DNA from: Antedon bifida
Lineage: Eukaryota; Echinodermata; Crinoidea; Comatulida; Antedonidae
Reading direction: 5' to 3'
NCBI GenBank assembly: GCA_963402885.1
Contig: OY727100.1
Location: forward strand, 9,641,395-9,705,394
Length of the DNA: 64,000 nucleotides
The notes under the pieces were generated by a model. It had not been told where the DNA came from and ran no database searches. It was given only the letters and a program-made list of their open reading frames with translations. Shown one piece after another: positions 36,516 through 61,352 of the stretch. Position numbers and translations under genes: made by a program. Numbering within the stretch: the first letter of the stretch is position 1; each line of letters starts with the position of its first letter.

Positions 36516-36542
36516 TATACAATGAATGACATTTCAATAAAA
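36465..36542 (+). terminator. MCAT: Likely MCAT polyadenylation signals
   Basis: AATAAA occurs at 36465-36470, inside the right arm of the inverted-repeat element, and again at 36537-36542, just outside it and followed by an A-rich run. Either could serve; AATAAA is frequent by chance in sequence this AT-rich. Confidence 0.45.
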
Positions 36543-38010
36543 GAAAAAAAAACAATGTTGAAAAAACAAGAACTTTATTAAAACTTTGATATACATATAC
36601 AATAAATTTCAGAATATTTGCACATAAGACTTAACATTAAATCACAAAATCAGTTCTAGTCAATGATGTATATTGCCTTGATTTTGTAGTCAGAATGTAA
36701 GGTGACTTTATTGCATGCTGATAGAGTAGAACCATTATTAAAGGACACAACAAAGTGTCCCTTGAATTTCCCTCTTGTTGGTTTCATAGTAAAGTGTCCC
36801 TTATGTTAAAACATATATTGAAAGTGTACCCCGCTATACTGTTGTTATCTTAGAGACTTGGGAATAAATTTAACCCACTCAAACTCAAAATTAACATTTT
36901 ATTGAGGTGAATTTTCAATAATGTGTATAGGTCACAAGGAACGGTATGTATGGGTCAAACCTACTTGGAAAAATGCATTGTACAATATGCTCCTGTCAAT
37001 AAACTAAATTATTTTTTATGTTCTAATATATTTATCAAAGTTTCAATGGAAAAGTTCAAAGTATTTTCATTTTGGGGCAAAGTTTTTATCATGTTTAAAA
37101 TACTTTGCTTTTTTAAAATAACCTGCTACATGTCCAACATTTTTTTTTATATTTTTTCACTTTTTTTTTTTGGTTTTTAAAGTTTTTTTTATATTTTTTT
37201 CTGTAGATTTTCATTTTCAACATATATATTTGTGTGCTTTACATATGGTCAATAAACTCCTTATATCAACAAAATAAAATGGTAATACTTAATAACACCC
37301 TCATTTGAACTATTAAAGCATACACTGTTAAATTCGCCCACTTGTATTCAATGCACCAGGCACATCCCAATAAAATATAGCCTAGTATAAACATACATAC
37401 AACAAAAACATATTATATATCAACATCAACTGTACTTATATATGTGTATGAATGTTCTCGAGTCTAGAATATTTTCATGAGCAGAAAAAACTCCTTGCTG
37501 TTAATATGCAAGCAGTGGGAGTAGCTCACTCACTGTGAGGTTTTTTTCAAATGAAGTCAAATATGCCTATTGTTTCTTTTTGTTTTCTTTTATGAGTGTT
37601 TTGATTTTAGATCTACGTAACAAGATCGGGGATTCCAGTTCAAGTATATGTATGGCATGCCATATGTGCCTAAATTTTAATATTAAGCTGAATCGCCATC
37701 TAGAACCTAGAATAACAAGAAAACTACTGTAGACTACAATAATAATCGCTTGAAGTCTTTAGGATTTCTAATAGTGATAACTCAAGAAAAGTGTATTTAC
37801 TTTACATGTCAATATTCTTGGTAATGCTGGGAATATAATATAAATTGCAATTGACACAGGCTTCTTGTTAACAGATACTAAAGCAAAGAAATAATTAAAA
37901 AAAAAACAAAATGAAGCCATAAAAATGTCAAGGATGAGGAAGGCAAAATGATGAGGTATTATCTTTTCTACATTAGCAGTTTTCCCATCAATGGAAATAT
38001 TGTAATTAAA

Positions 38011-38322
38011 TTATTCGAATAAACGCCCCGCTTTGAATAAACTCCCTCTCAAATAAACGCCCCTGTCCACCTCCAATCGCCACATGAATATACACACGAT
38101 ATTGTATTAAAACACATTTCTATTTCAGTGGAATTCATCGACTTCCATGATCTACATTGATCAAGCATTTATACTGTCTTATCACTTCTTGATATTAATT
38201 GTGTTGTATTTGTTCATAATTATGTAAGGAGAGTTTATTAGATTATACAGGTTCCCATTGTACACCCAAAAAAATAAACGCCTCCCGAACAGTAAATGGC
38301 CCGGAGCGTTTATTCAAATAAA
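38011..38322. mobile_element. MITE with TTATTCGAATAAACG ends
   Basis: The left TTATTCGAATAAACGCCCC and the inverted right TTATTTGAATAAACGCTCC form terminal repeats, and a second AAATAAACGCC word lies just inside each end (38052 and 38271). It is 312 bp and non-coding. Confidence 0.7.
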
Positions 38323-40475
38323 TATGGTAACAATAAAAATACTGTACGATTGGAGATTAGCACAATTCTAATTAGCATAAAGGACAACCCATGTGAAATA
38401 TAAATACATATTAAAATATTTGTTTTCCTTCTTTCTAGACAATGCACCTAGAACATACCACGAAAACTTTAGAAAGATTTCCACACCAGTTTCTTCTAAA
38501 TACGCATTACAAGATATCAAATCATCTGTTGGGCCTTGCCCAATCTTTGTACATAATTTACATGTTTATATAACTTTTTGATATTAGGTCTATATAAAAC
38601 ATCAAAAACAACAAAAATACAAAAAAAAAATAATAACTACATACATAAATTGGAACAGCTTTACTTGCATGTTATTATCCTATCTATTAAGTATCGTACT
38701 GACTTGAGTACAAACCCATCTTCTGAGATAAGTATGAGTACTGCATCTTCAATTTGTCCATTATCATAAACAAATACAGTGCCATAATACAGTGCCATAT
38801 ACATATCACATGTGTTACCTGTATCATAGGAATAATGTCACATGATCCTGTATTTACCATAACCTTAAATAATTCCATCTTAGGCTGCATCATGGAATTT
38901 TGATATCTTTAGGTACTAGAATCGGTTGTAGACAAGGACTTTATACCCACGCCAGTAAAGACACTATAGTACAACCAAAGAGGTGATATAATTAACTAGA
39001 TTGTGACTTTTATTCAGTCATAAATCATTGACGAACGCTAGGCCATTAAAAAGGACAGTAGTATACGGCGCGCACCATTGGTTGATCTCCAAACGCGATC
39101 AACAGCATCAAAATGTTTACAGAAATCTTATCGCTGAGCACCACCTTTTTTAATGGCATTTACCTTGCACTCTCCCCAAGTAACAATGTAAATGTTGTAT
39201 CCAGTCTGTAATATCTTTGGTACAGTAACAAAGAATTTATACTAGAAGAATGACCAATCCATGATTTTCCATGCCACACAAATGCTACCTACATTTTGGG
39301 TTTTTTCTGTCGGAGACCATGCTGGTAATAATTTTACAGCTCTACAGCTCACTATGTTGGTTGGTCGGTTGGTCTGTAAACACTAACTTGAGCACGCGAC
39401 TGCAGCCATGTATATGGCCTTGTTAGGACGCTGTTTTCTTAAAGTTAGGCCTTTTTTGTGAACTAATTGAATCATGGTGGTAAAATCATAATTTTTCAAT
39501 AGATCTTTAATTAAAGATGTATTGTCTCCTAAAATCATGAACAATTTGACTTTGCAAGACCATTTTGCAGGTTAATGAAGTTATTCGCTTCCATAGAAAA
39601 AACCAACAAAAATAATGATTTCACTTAGTAAAAACCCAATATGAATTTAACCAAAAACCCCTATTTTTTTCACAGATTGCTCATTCTTCTGATATACATT
39701 TTTTGCCACTACATTAATTTGAGTAACATTTTTATTTCATTTTAATGTAATTTCAGTATTATATTTAAACTATGGTAATTATACTAACTAGTCATATCCA
39801 AATACGGTAATTAAGTTATTACATTATTTACTAAAAATGCATATTTGCGAAAAATTTGTTGGAATCTTTGTTTTGTTATTTAAACTATAGGGCTCCCTCC
39901 AATGAAATACCACTGAATCGTGGCCCCGGATGACTGCCTGTCTTTTACCATTAGGTGCTCCCTTCAATCTCTTCAAAGACTCCCTTTAGTTAGAGACCAA
40001 ATACTGCAGTATTTTAAATAAATGGACAGGACAAATAAACCAACCTTATTTACATTTACCCTCGCTCTCATAATTTACAGGCCACTTTCAGAGAGGAACT
40101 AACTGTAATTACCAAAAAAAAAAAAGATTATGTTCTATGTATTACAATAATAATACTATTTTTGAAGATTACACATTGCAAACTCAAAAACAATATACAT
40201 ACATAATAATAAAATGAATTAAGTACATTTGTTTTTGCAACTTAGATACTTCCATTAATAGTTGTTAGGAAAAAAAAAAAAAATGTTTATTATTTAAAAA
40301 GAATACAATAGGTTATTGAAAAAATAAAACGGAAAAGAAATTCTTTCTAGAACAAGATTACAATCGACAATAACCAATTATGACAAAAAATAACTGTGTA
40401 TAGGGTGCCATGACCAGGTTTATAATTTGGCCTAAAATTGTGGGAAACTTTGGCATGACAAGTTTTACACTGACA

Positions 40476-40660
40476 CAATGAGTAGTGCTCATACAGAGTC
40501 TCACACTGTGTAGTGCTCATACAGAGTCTCACACTGTGTAGTGCTCATACAGAGTCTCACACTGAGTAGTGCTCATACAGAGTCTCACACTGAGTAGTGC
40601 TCATACAGAATCTCACACTGAGTAGTGCTCATACAGAATCTCACAATGAGAGTGCTCATG
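40476..40660 (+). repeat. 28-bp tandem repeat, six copies plus a partial
   Basis: The unit GTAGTGCTCATACAGAGTCT followed by CACACTGT/GA recurs at a 28-bp period. Two G-to-A changes (CAGAATC) mark the last full copies, and the right edge is degraded. Confidence 0.9.
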
Positions 40661-42117
40661 TGATGAATTTTTTTAAATAAAAAAAAATCCTGATAACATA
40701 GGCTAATTCAAGATGTTAGAATCAGGGCAATATAAACTGAACACCTGCATGTACCATGTAAAATATGCCAACAAATTTGTAAAAAAGTAAAATCCAACTC
40801 AAATTTTAAAATCCCAAACATTTTTTAACATTAGAATTTTGCTAGTATATGGTGTAGTGTAATACTGTGTATGTCACAGTGGATATAACACTAGAACATC
40901 AACAAATGAGATACTAGAATAAAATTCACAAAAAACAAATAAAAAAATAGGAGAAAAAAACAGATCTAAATTGATCTACTACACCACATTTCTGTGCTCT
41001 GCATAGTCTTGGTAAAGAACCAACGAAAGCATCTTAACATACATGCTTTGTGAGAAAATATCTTCGCTTTGAAGCAAATTGTCATTTCTTAACAACAGAT
41101 TGTCTTATTGATCAAAAGGGACAATACTGTAGATTCTATAGTATTATGAATCTGTCAGACCCCTTACCACTCAAAAATAACCATCACACAATACCGTATT
41201 CGAATATAGTAAGTAATAAAATTGGTTATTACCAGTATTTATACAGATTCAACATAGATCATTTACTGAAATAAAAGACAAGGAACTGTATCTGCCATAC
41301 ATAGGTGTGTGAATAAACTACATCTATTTTTTTGCAGCAGAAACAAGACAAATTTCCTATGCTGTAGTTGGGTCTGTTGTTGTCTACAGACATGACACTG
41401 GAAGCTGTTTATTGTCGCTATACATTAATCGACTGATCATTGTACAAAATAAGCTATCCTTAGGAATGGGAGTCTAGATTCCATGCCCTAAAACCATCTA
41501 AGCTCTCAACACTGGTGTATTTTAAGTCTCTAGCAGTGGTAATTATTCTTTTGTACACATTACTATAAAACTCTCTGATAGTATACTATCTATACTATAT
41601 AGTTTGATGCCCGTATTAGTATCAACACAGAGAGATCATAAACTGCTATAGGAAAAAAAAAATATTTTGAGATAAAACATATTTTCAAAATAAAAAATAA
41701 TGTATGTTCTTTATAGATTACTGGATCTGCAATATCAAAATCTGGTTATAGTCTTTAAAGAAAGAAAACATTTTTACAAAAATGGGATGACAATCAGTCT
41801 ACCCTTGTCTAACTTTCAGCAACGAATTCACCAATACAATTTAAAAAATAGAATTTCTAAAACACACTCTTGCTACATATCCTTCTCAAAGCACCCACAG
41901 CACACGCATAAACATTAATACTTTCAATAAATACTTCTATCATCTTTGCAAAAATATCCATCCTCCATAAAAAATAGATCTAATAAAAGCTGCTTCTCTG
42001 ATATGAAAGATACACTTGGTGATTAAAAACAAAAATGATGATATAATTATAAAACAGATTAAAAGAAATGAGGTGGGAGGTAATTAAGAGAATATCTTGT
42101 TCACGTATGCAAAGCCA

Positions 42118-42725
42118 TTGCCACCATTATTACTGATGCAGAACTATTGCTACAATTGTTTACTGATGCAGAACCATTGCTACAATTGTTTACTGATGCA
42201 GAACCATTGCTACAATTGTTTACTGATGCAGAACCATTGCTACCATTGTTTACTGATGCAGAACCATAGCTGTCATTGTTTACTGATGCAGAACCATTGA
42301 TTACTGATGCAGAACAATTGATTACTGATTCAAACCCATTGCTGCCATTGTTTAATGATGCAGAACTATTGCTGCCATTGTTTACTGATGCAGAACCATT
42401 GCTACCATTTACTGATGCAGAACTATTGCTACCATGGTTTACTGATGCAGAACTATTTCTACTTGTATTGATTACGGATGCAGAACCATTGCTGTCATTG
42501 TTTACTGATGCAGAACCATTGCTGCCATTGATTACTGATGCAGAACCACTGCTATTTACTGAGGCAGAACTATTGATCACTGATGCAGAACCATTGATTA
42601 CTGATGAAGAACCATTGTTTTCCATTGATTACTGATGCAGAACTATTGTTTTCCATTGATTACTGATGCAGAACTATTTTTACCATTGACTACTGATGCA
42701 GAACCATTGATCACTAATGTTTCGT
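42118..42725 (-). repeat. Interleaved tandem repeat with open minus-strand frame
   Basis: The core TTACTGATGCAGAACCATTG recurs about 20 times with spacers that make units of 18, 30, 33 or 36 bp, all multiples of three. On the minus strand this leaves a 174-codon open frame (42625-42101) made of NGSASVNN and NGSNGSASV units; a plus-strand frame is also open over part of it. Low-complexity Ser/Asn/Gly/Ala/Val content, no splice context and openness on both strands make a repeat by-product more likely than a protein. Confidence 0.85.
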
Positions 42726-43089
42726 TGTTTTGCTGTAGATCATTTTCTACTGTTATTAATACTTATGGAAGACAACATCATATTTTAAGAATACTGCACA
42801 GCAGTTTGTCATCATGGAGAAATTCTTTGTAAAATGCAAGCAGTAACAATACATACAAATTGACATATAGAATATACACCACGAAAAGTGTTGCCATATT
42901 TTAAAATACATTAAAATGATCACCAAAATTAATGTATACTTAAACAAGCTACTAGTACTATTAAAATGTATTAGGTTTTTTTTTTACTTTGTTTCAATTT
43001 ATATATTAATTAATATGAACAGTACAAACAATTGGATGTAAAACACAAACATTTTATCCGATAGTTGATAAGGGAAATCTTGATAGTTT

Positions 43090-43292
43090 AATAAAAAATT
43101 AGGACTTTGGAAAGGCGCTATATAAATGCTAATGTTTAATTTAAAACATGATCATGTGTAGAACAAAAATGTTCCGAGTGTCACCCCAACCGAGCAAATA
43201 AAATTTCTTGAATCTTGAATCTTGAACTGTCTTGCCTATATACAGGTGCCCTACCATTAGACCACTGGGCTACCACTGTTATGTTTAGTTAG
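43090..43292 (-). mobile_element. tRNA-derived SINE remnant
   Basis: Read on the minus strand it begins GTAGCCCAGTGGTCTAATGG, a good A-box region, has a B-box-like AGTTCAAGATTC, and ends in TTTATATAGCGCCTTTCC, the LINE-like tail type also seen in the other SINEs. The head and tail differ from the 1537/34799 family. Confidence 0.6.
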
Positions 43293-43782
43293 TACAGTGG
43301 TACCATACATTTGTTAAAAGGTAGCGCCCTCTTCCTCCCAACCCCAGAATAAATTTTTAAAACTAATAAAGCATCACAAAAAGCTTGGTTAAAACTACGT
43401 ACAAAACACATCTCATAATATTATTCACTCATGGCGAGTGTAAATAATAAAATATAAAAATAAAATCAAGAAATGTAGATATTATAGGGGCATATATAGG
43501 ATAAATGCACATTTTTTTTTGGTTTTCCTTCACAATGGAAACATCTTCTTTCAACTACTGGATTAACCTTTCTCGTCATTTTTCGCGTTTGCATAGCACT
43601 CGCCTGCATATTGCACACCTTGTTAAAACTAGAATGTATATACAACGGGGTGATTGTCTTGGTGTAGGTTTTACCATGTTTGTAGATGGATCTAAAAACT
43701 CCGAACAGGTATCTGTTCACGCAATCTTGCATCACTTTCCGCGTTTCTAAAACTTTCCTTTCATCACACATTGTGCGTTGGA

Positions 43783-56917
<13,135 letters not shown>

Positions 56918-57011
56918 CCAAAGAAAGTTGTTTCGGACTGTTTAAATTAAGCTGGAAGTTGAAAAACGGAGTACTTTCCACCTTCAATTCCAGCTGTCCG
57001 AGAAACTTCCA

Positions 57012-57082
57012 AAGATGGCGACGGTGTGCCTGTCATATATTGCGCATGCGCGGTCTTTTAAAAAGTCTCCGCCCCCTATTGG
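57012..57082 (-). promoter_or_regulatory. TENT4 core promoter with YY1, NRF1, GC-box and CCAAT sites
   Basis: Within 71 bp lie AAGATGGCGAC (57012-57022, YY1-type), the palindrome GCGCATGCGC (57042-57051, consensus NRF1 site), CCGCCCC (57069-57075, GC box) and ATTGG (57078-57082, reverse CCAAT). They lie 95-165 bp upstream of the TENT4 start codon. This set is typical of CpG-type housekeeping promoters. The sites are seen; their use is inferred. Confidence 0.8.
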
Positions 57083-58149
57083 ATGGTTAACTGATACAAT
57101 GAAACTAGCTTTGAAAACCAATCTTTTAGTATTTTATATTATAGGCCTAGAGTAGACCTATAAAGCATTCCCCCCTCAAAGTAAAACCAGAAAGAAAGTG
57201 ACAAGCTTTCGGAAAACTATTTCTTCGTCAGGGCTAACAAAGTGAGAACTTGAGAGAAAATGTAAAGCAGTAATAAACTGCATGAGTAGATAAGGTACAG
57301 ACTGTGGTGAATAGTGGGCGATGAATAGCTTTGGCGGGATGGACCACCCTCGTAAAATATTGTTGAAATAAATAAATAAGTACAATAAAAACAATTTATG
57401 TACACAACAGAAACAATTTGGGGGTTTCACAATGAACAAAAAACCTGAATCAATTGAATAATTTACCGATGTAGGAGTACTCTTCTTAATATCAGATCTA
57501 ATTGTTTCAGCATGAAAAATTGTTTGCCACCAATATAGTATACACAATAAATAACCACACATTTTAAATACCAAATGGAAAAAAAACATACAGTGCACTT
57601 ACAATCATAATTATTAGCTTTCGATTTTATTTGAAATGTGATGCGTCTCAACTCATCTTTAATAATTAGGAAACATTTAATATACAGTTCAACTGTGTTA
57701 AATTATTATTTACAAACATTTAAGAGTCAAATACTGCAAATGCGCATATATAGAGAAGGAAATCTATATTTTCGCAAACAAATTCTGTCAAACCTGTGAA
57801 GAGTTTATCGCACATCATGTTCTCATAAGTACTGTCTTCTTCAATAGTTTCCTAACGATTATTCAGATTTTTAGAACAATCCAATTCAAAACTTTAAGTC
57901 TTAAAATTCTATCTCACAAGATAAATAAGATAGGCAGACATTCAGAATTTTATTCAGTCTATTTTCTAATTATTTTGTTTTTATTATTTAAAAATCCTGG
58001 AGCATTATTGAAATATATCCTGTTTACACTCTAACAGAAAATATCCAAACATCTTACTTCTAACAACTGAAATGTCATCCTCATTTATAAACATTGTGAA
58101 GAATTCTGTATTTTGTACTGTATACTAAGTACATTGAGAACACTGGAAG

Positions 58150-58215
58150 TAATTCTCGGGTGGAACTCAAACCCACGAACGCCAGATCACTAGCCTGGCA
58201 TTCATACCTCTGGAC
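58150..58215 (-). mobile_element. tRNA-like segment, probable SINE head
   Basis: On the minus strand, GCTGGTCCAGAGGTATGA resembles an A-box region and GTGGGTTTGAGTTCCACC a T-arm/B-box, about 66 bp in all. A working tRNA is unlikely because the acceptor stem does not pair well by eye. Confidence 0.4.
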
Positions 58216-58366
58216 CAGCAAGCTTACGCTGATGGCTAGGGGTTAGATTCAAGCTCAAATAAGCAGCGGGTACTGCAGTGCACCAACTGGATGATAATTT
58301 GCTCACTCGCTGCTGAGGTCATAAAACAGTTCTTTTCAGAACTACAAACTTAATATCAACAGGATA

Positions 58367-58468
58367 ATTGTATTTAACTATTGTGGAGTAATTTTGCGTC
58401 AGGGAGTTGATCTCACCAATTACTCAACTCCCTAACGCAAAGCTACTCCAAAGTACTTAAATACAACT
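58367..58468. repeat. Long hairpin, 44-bp arms and 13-nt loop
   Basis: 58367-58410 is the inverted complement of 58424-58468 with about seven mismatches; GCGT(C/T)AGGGAGTTGA is the best paired part near the loop. It could be a tiny foldback MITE or a transcribed hairpin. No target duplication was recognised. Confidence 0.8.
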
Positions 58469-58943
58469 ATTTTGTACTTTCTGTATGAATATTACAAAAT
58501 GTTTACTGCTTTAACTTCTTTGACATTACAAGGAAAAAAAAAATTTACCATGCCATTATTTTAATATTACAAAATACTGGAATTTGCATACATTTTTTGT
58601 GAATTTAATTAGGAGAAAGATCTGTAGCACCACATTTTAAAAAGGGTACTGTTTTGCAATACAAAGCCAGCAATACAATGGCAAATTTGTAATTTGCTTT
58701 TCCAATGTTGGATAATAAGTAACTGAACTTAAACTTTAGTGCAAATATCATAATTGTGTTCACAAACATAAACAGAAATTTAGAAGCCAGAGTTTAAGTG
58801 ACATTTAAAATTACAAAACATACTCAAGGTCCCGTTAAAATTGAAGGCTGATCATAATAATAATAAAGTTTAGTACAGTACAAAATTCTTTCAATCATTA
58901 CAATAAAATTCTATTCCCTTCTCCATATGCATTCATTCTTGTC

Positions 58944-59157
58944 TCAGTATCTTTTGTAGACCTTTCTCTCCTTTTTCTTCATCTTCTTTTCATCAGGTTC
59001 CGATGGAGCCGGTGCAAAAAACCAAGGTGATAAGAAATTAACCCAAATGAGCCAAAATGCACGAATCGGTGCAGCCAGCCATAACAACCAACAATAATCG
59101 GAGAACATTCCAAGAAATTGCACTATTGCTGTCAGTAAAATGATGTCTTTTACATGC
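58944..59157 (-). CDS. TMEM208: TMEM208 last exon
   Basis: The acceptor TATTTAAG and G complete Glu, then HVKDIILLTAIVQFLGMFSD, WLLWLAAPIRAFWLIWVNFL, SPWFFAPAPSEPDEKK and a basic tail, then the stop. Two membrane segments are evident. Confidence 0.95.
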
Positions 59158-61335
59158 CTTAAATAGAACAATAAACAAATTATTATTAGTATTACTGTTA
59201 TTTTTTTAAAAAGAAAGAATAGACATCCCAAGCCTTCTGATATTTTTTAGTGCTCTTCAGTCTTCCTATAAAGGTACAATTTCTATCGATTGTTTTGGAA
59301 TTAAAACTATTAAGCTTGTTTATTATAGATGTCCAAGATTTTTTTAAACAACACCCTCTAGGTTTGGATGCAGTTAAACAACTTATAGTTTGGTACCCTC
59401 TATGCTTGACTATGCTTATATATTATTACATTTACTGTATTTCATTTTTTTAGGGACAAGGGTAGATTGATGATGCTCTAGCCTCTTAAACAGACAGGAG
59501 GATGATCGATGCTGGCAACTATGTCTGAAGTAACCTCTGCCTAGTCTGGCGATCTGATGAGCAGTGTTATGCAAAAAGTATCAATTATTAAAGAATGTAA
59601 ATGTTGTCAAAAAAAAACCCAAAAGGCAAAAGGTCTTTTAGGCCTCTATGCCTGACATTTTCAAAGTATGAGTGCAATTTATGAAGATCTGTAGCTCTAG
59701 TTTTCAAAATGTTCTTAGCTCAGCCCCAACCATAGAGCAATGTTATTCAATACTCACTCTGCCATTCCAGATTCCATGTTCAAATCTATTCCCCCATCTA
59801 CTAATGAACCCGTTTCAGAAAATGTAGCTTTTGCCATAGTTGATAGAAACTTATAACAACCCAAATAGGTTAATATAGATGACAAAAGTAACACCTAAAA
59901 GAAATAATATGATTTTGACGTTGATCATTCAGAAGCATATTCAAACTTTTCTGCATGCATTTTAAAGTCATCGGTCATTATTTGAATGACCATATTAGAA
60001 AAATGACAAGGGTTGTCATCTGCTGTGCAAACTGTTCTCATGGCATGCAAGTTTTTAACTTACCAGTCATAAGAAGAAAACAAGTAGTAAAGTAATAAGT
60101 TATACAATAAAAATGATTGTTGAGTAAAAGCCAACTCATTGGGAGAAAATTAAACATGTTTAAAGTTCACCTGACCACCTCGTCACGTCGGGATTCAACT
60201 CAGACAGCACATATGGGTCAAGAGGTTTCGTCGGGCCTCTTCGTATGATGTTGTCTGAGTTGGCCTTTATATTCATGGAATAAAATATACATACCCAATT
60301 ATACCATAGAAAAGAATGATAGTACCACAGAAGTCTGACAAGTATATGTAGTCCAGTGCCCACTGACATTACTGTTGCATAAAATTTTAGAGTTTCATTG
60401 TTCTCCTGGTATATCTGTTTTTGACCTTTGGTTTTCGCTTTTCCTTTAGGCTAAAAAAGTAAAAGGTAAGTATATTGAAATAGTATAAGAAGTATTTGAA
60501 AAGAGGATCATGTAATGATTTTGCAACTACAAAAAATACATTTTTATTTGAGATAGTGGTTCCTGAATGCAAATTGTCAGTCACATTTTTGAAGGAGGGA
60601 GGATCAAGAACCAATTAAAAGTTATTTCTGCGCCAAGGGCTAAATTATTTAAATAAAAGGTGCACTACATCTGGACAAGAGAGTTAGCCTAAGTATCAAG
60701 TAAAAGAGAGGTTCGTAATACAAATGACATGTGTATAAATAAAATAATAGTCATTGTCTACTAAAATGTTATGATCGACACGGGGCCAAGTCTTCTTCCT
60801 AGTTCTAGTAGTACTAGTAGTAGGCCTAACCTACCTAAAACTCGCCTAACTGTATGTCTATGTATAACTGTATTTATCTACAGCCTATAGGCCAAACTAA
60901 CCTACTGTATGCCTACACTCTGTTGTCTAGACTCAGTAGTCAAGAAGAGAGCAGTAGAGGATTTCGCATATTCATATTTCTGCCATTCCACATGCCATAC
61001 AATACATACATAGGCTATTTTTAGATTAATATTAACAAAAAAAGAAGGCAATTTCTCCAGCCCAATATGAACACTTTTTCTCGAGTAAAATTAAGATGGA
61101 CATAGTTTTCTAAACAGCTAGGCCTAAGCCATATATTAGATGTTTCCCATGCCTCCCATGCACGTTGTCATCTGTGCAGGAATGAAGTGGCTTTAGTTAG
61201 CATGGTATCAATCAGACCTAGGCCTAGCTAGGCTAGGCCTAGCCTAGCTAGAGAAGAGAGGCCTACATAAATAAACAGGGGAGAAGACAAACGCACCCGC
61301 AAAATTATGTACTACATTTTAACAAGGGTAACCAT
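58944..61335 (-). CDS. TMEM208: Transmembrane protein 208 (ER, Snd2 family)
   Basis: TMEM208 is a small multi-pass ER membrane protein of the SND targeting route, which helps insert proteins independently of SRP. Coding exons 60450-60295, 59894-59758 and 59157-58944 join in phase (0, 0 and 2). With a start codon from a tiny upstream exon they give about 169 residues against 173 in human. Landmarks are PKGKAKTKGQKQIYQENNET near the N-terminus, the central DGGIDLNMESGMAEHVKDII, and LLTAIVQFLGMFSDYCWLLW, with a basic KKMKKKERK end. The initiator is probably at 61335-61333, where ATG abuts GT, but that donor (GTTACC) is weak; ATG 61352 followed by CCG|GTTCGT is an alternative. Confidence 0.92.
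59758..59894 (-). CDS. TMEM208: TMEM208 middle exon
   Basis: It reads VLLLSSILTYLGCYKFLSTM, then AKATFSETGSLVDGGIDLNM and ESGMA, with the DGG(I/M)DLNME signature of the family. Acceptor TTTTAG, donor GA|GTGAGT. Confidence 0.95.
60295..60450 (-). CDS. TMEM208: TMEM208 first large coding exon
   Basis: The acceptor TTTTTTAG is followed by PKGKAKTKGQKQIYQENNET, then LKFYATVMSVGTGLHILVRL and LWYYHSFLWYNW. 52 codons, phase 0, donor TGG|GTATGT. Confidence 0.94.
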
Positions 61336-61352
61336 GGCATACGAACCGGCAT

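Larger units (their letters stand above)
36543..43782. other. MCAT-TENT4 convergent intergenic region or long TENT4 3' UTR
   Basis: MCAT and TENT4 converge here. Seven kb without a recognised exon could include a long TENT4 3' UTR, which is usual for this gene in vertebrates. Contents that can be named are a MITE (38011-38322), a 28-bp array (40476-40660), a repeat with AAC-rich reverse-strand frame (42118-42725) and a SINE remnant (43090-43292). The rest is AT-rich. Confidence 0.55.
57091..58943. other. TENT4-TMEM208 spacer / TMEM208 3' flank
   Basis: No exon is recognised. The interval contains a possible repeat fragment at 57190-57360 (CTTTCGGAAAACTATTTC word), a tRNA-like segment at 58150-58215 and a strong hairpin at 58367-58468. 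TMEM208 transcription ends somewhere in the right part. Confidence 0.55.

Noticed and set aside
57180-57360. Possible LINE or Penelope-like remnant with a CTTTCGGAAAACTATTTC word
   Set aside because: The phrase recalls a common repeat, but there is no coding match, no second copy in the window and no clear ends, so I left it out of the feature list.
60160-60280. Weak inverted words (CAACTCAGACA) in a TMEM208 intron as a MITE
   Set aside because: Pairing is patchy and no target duplication is visible.
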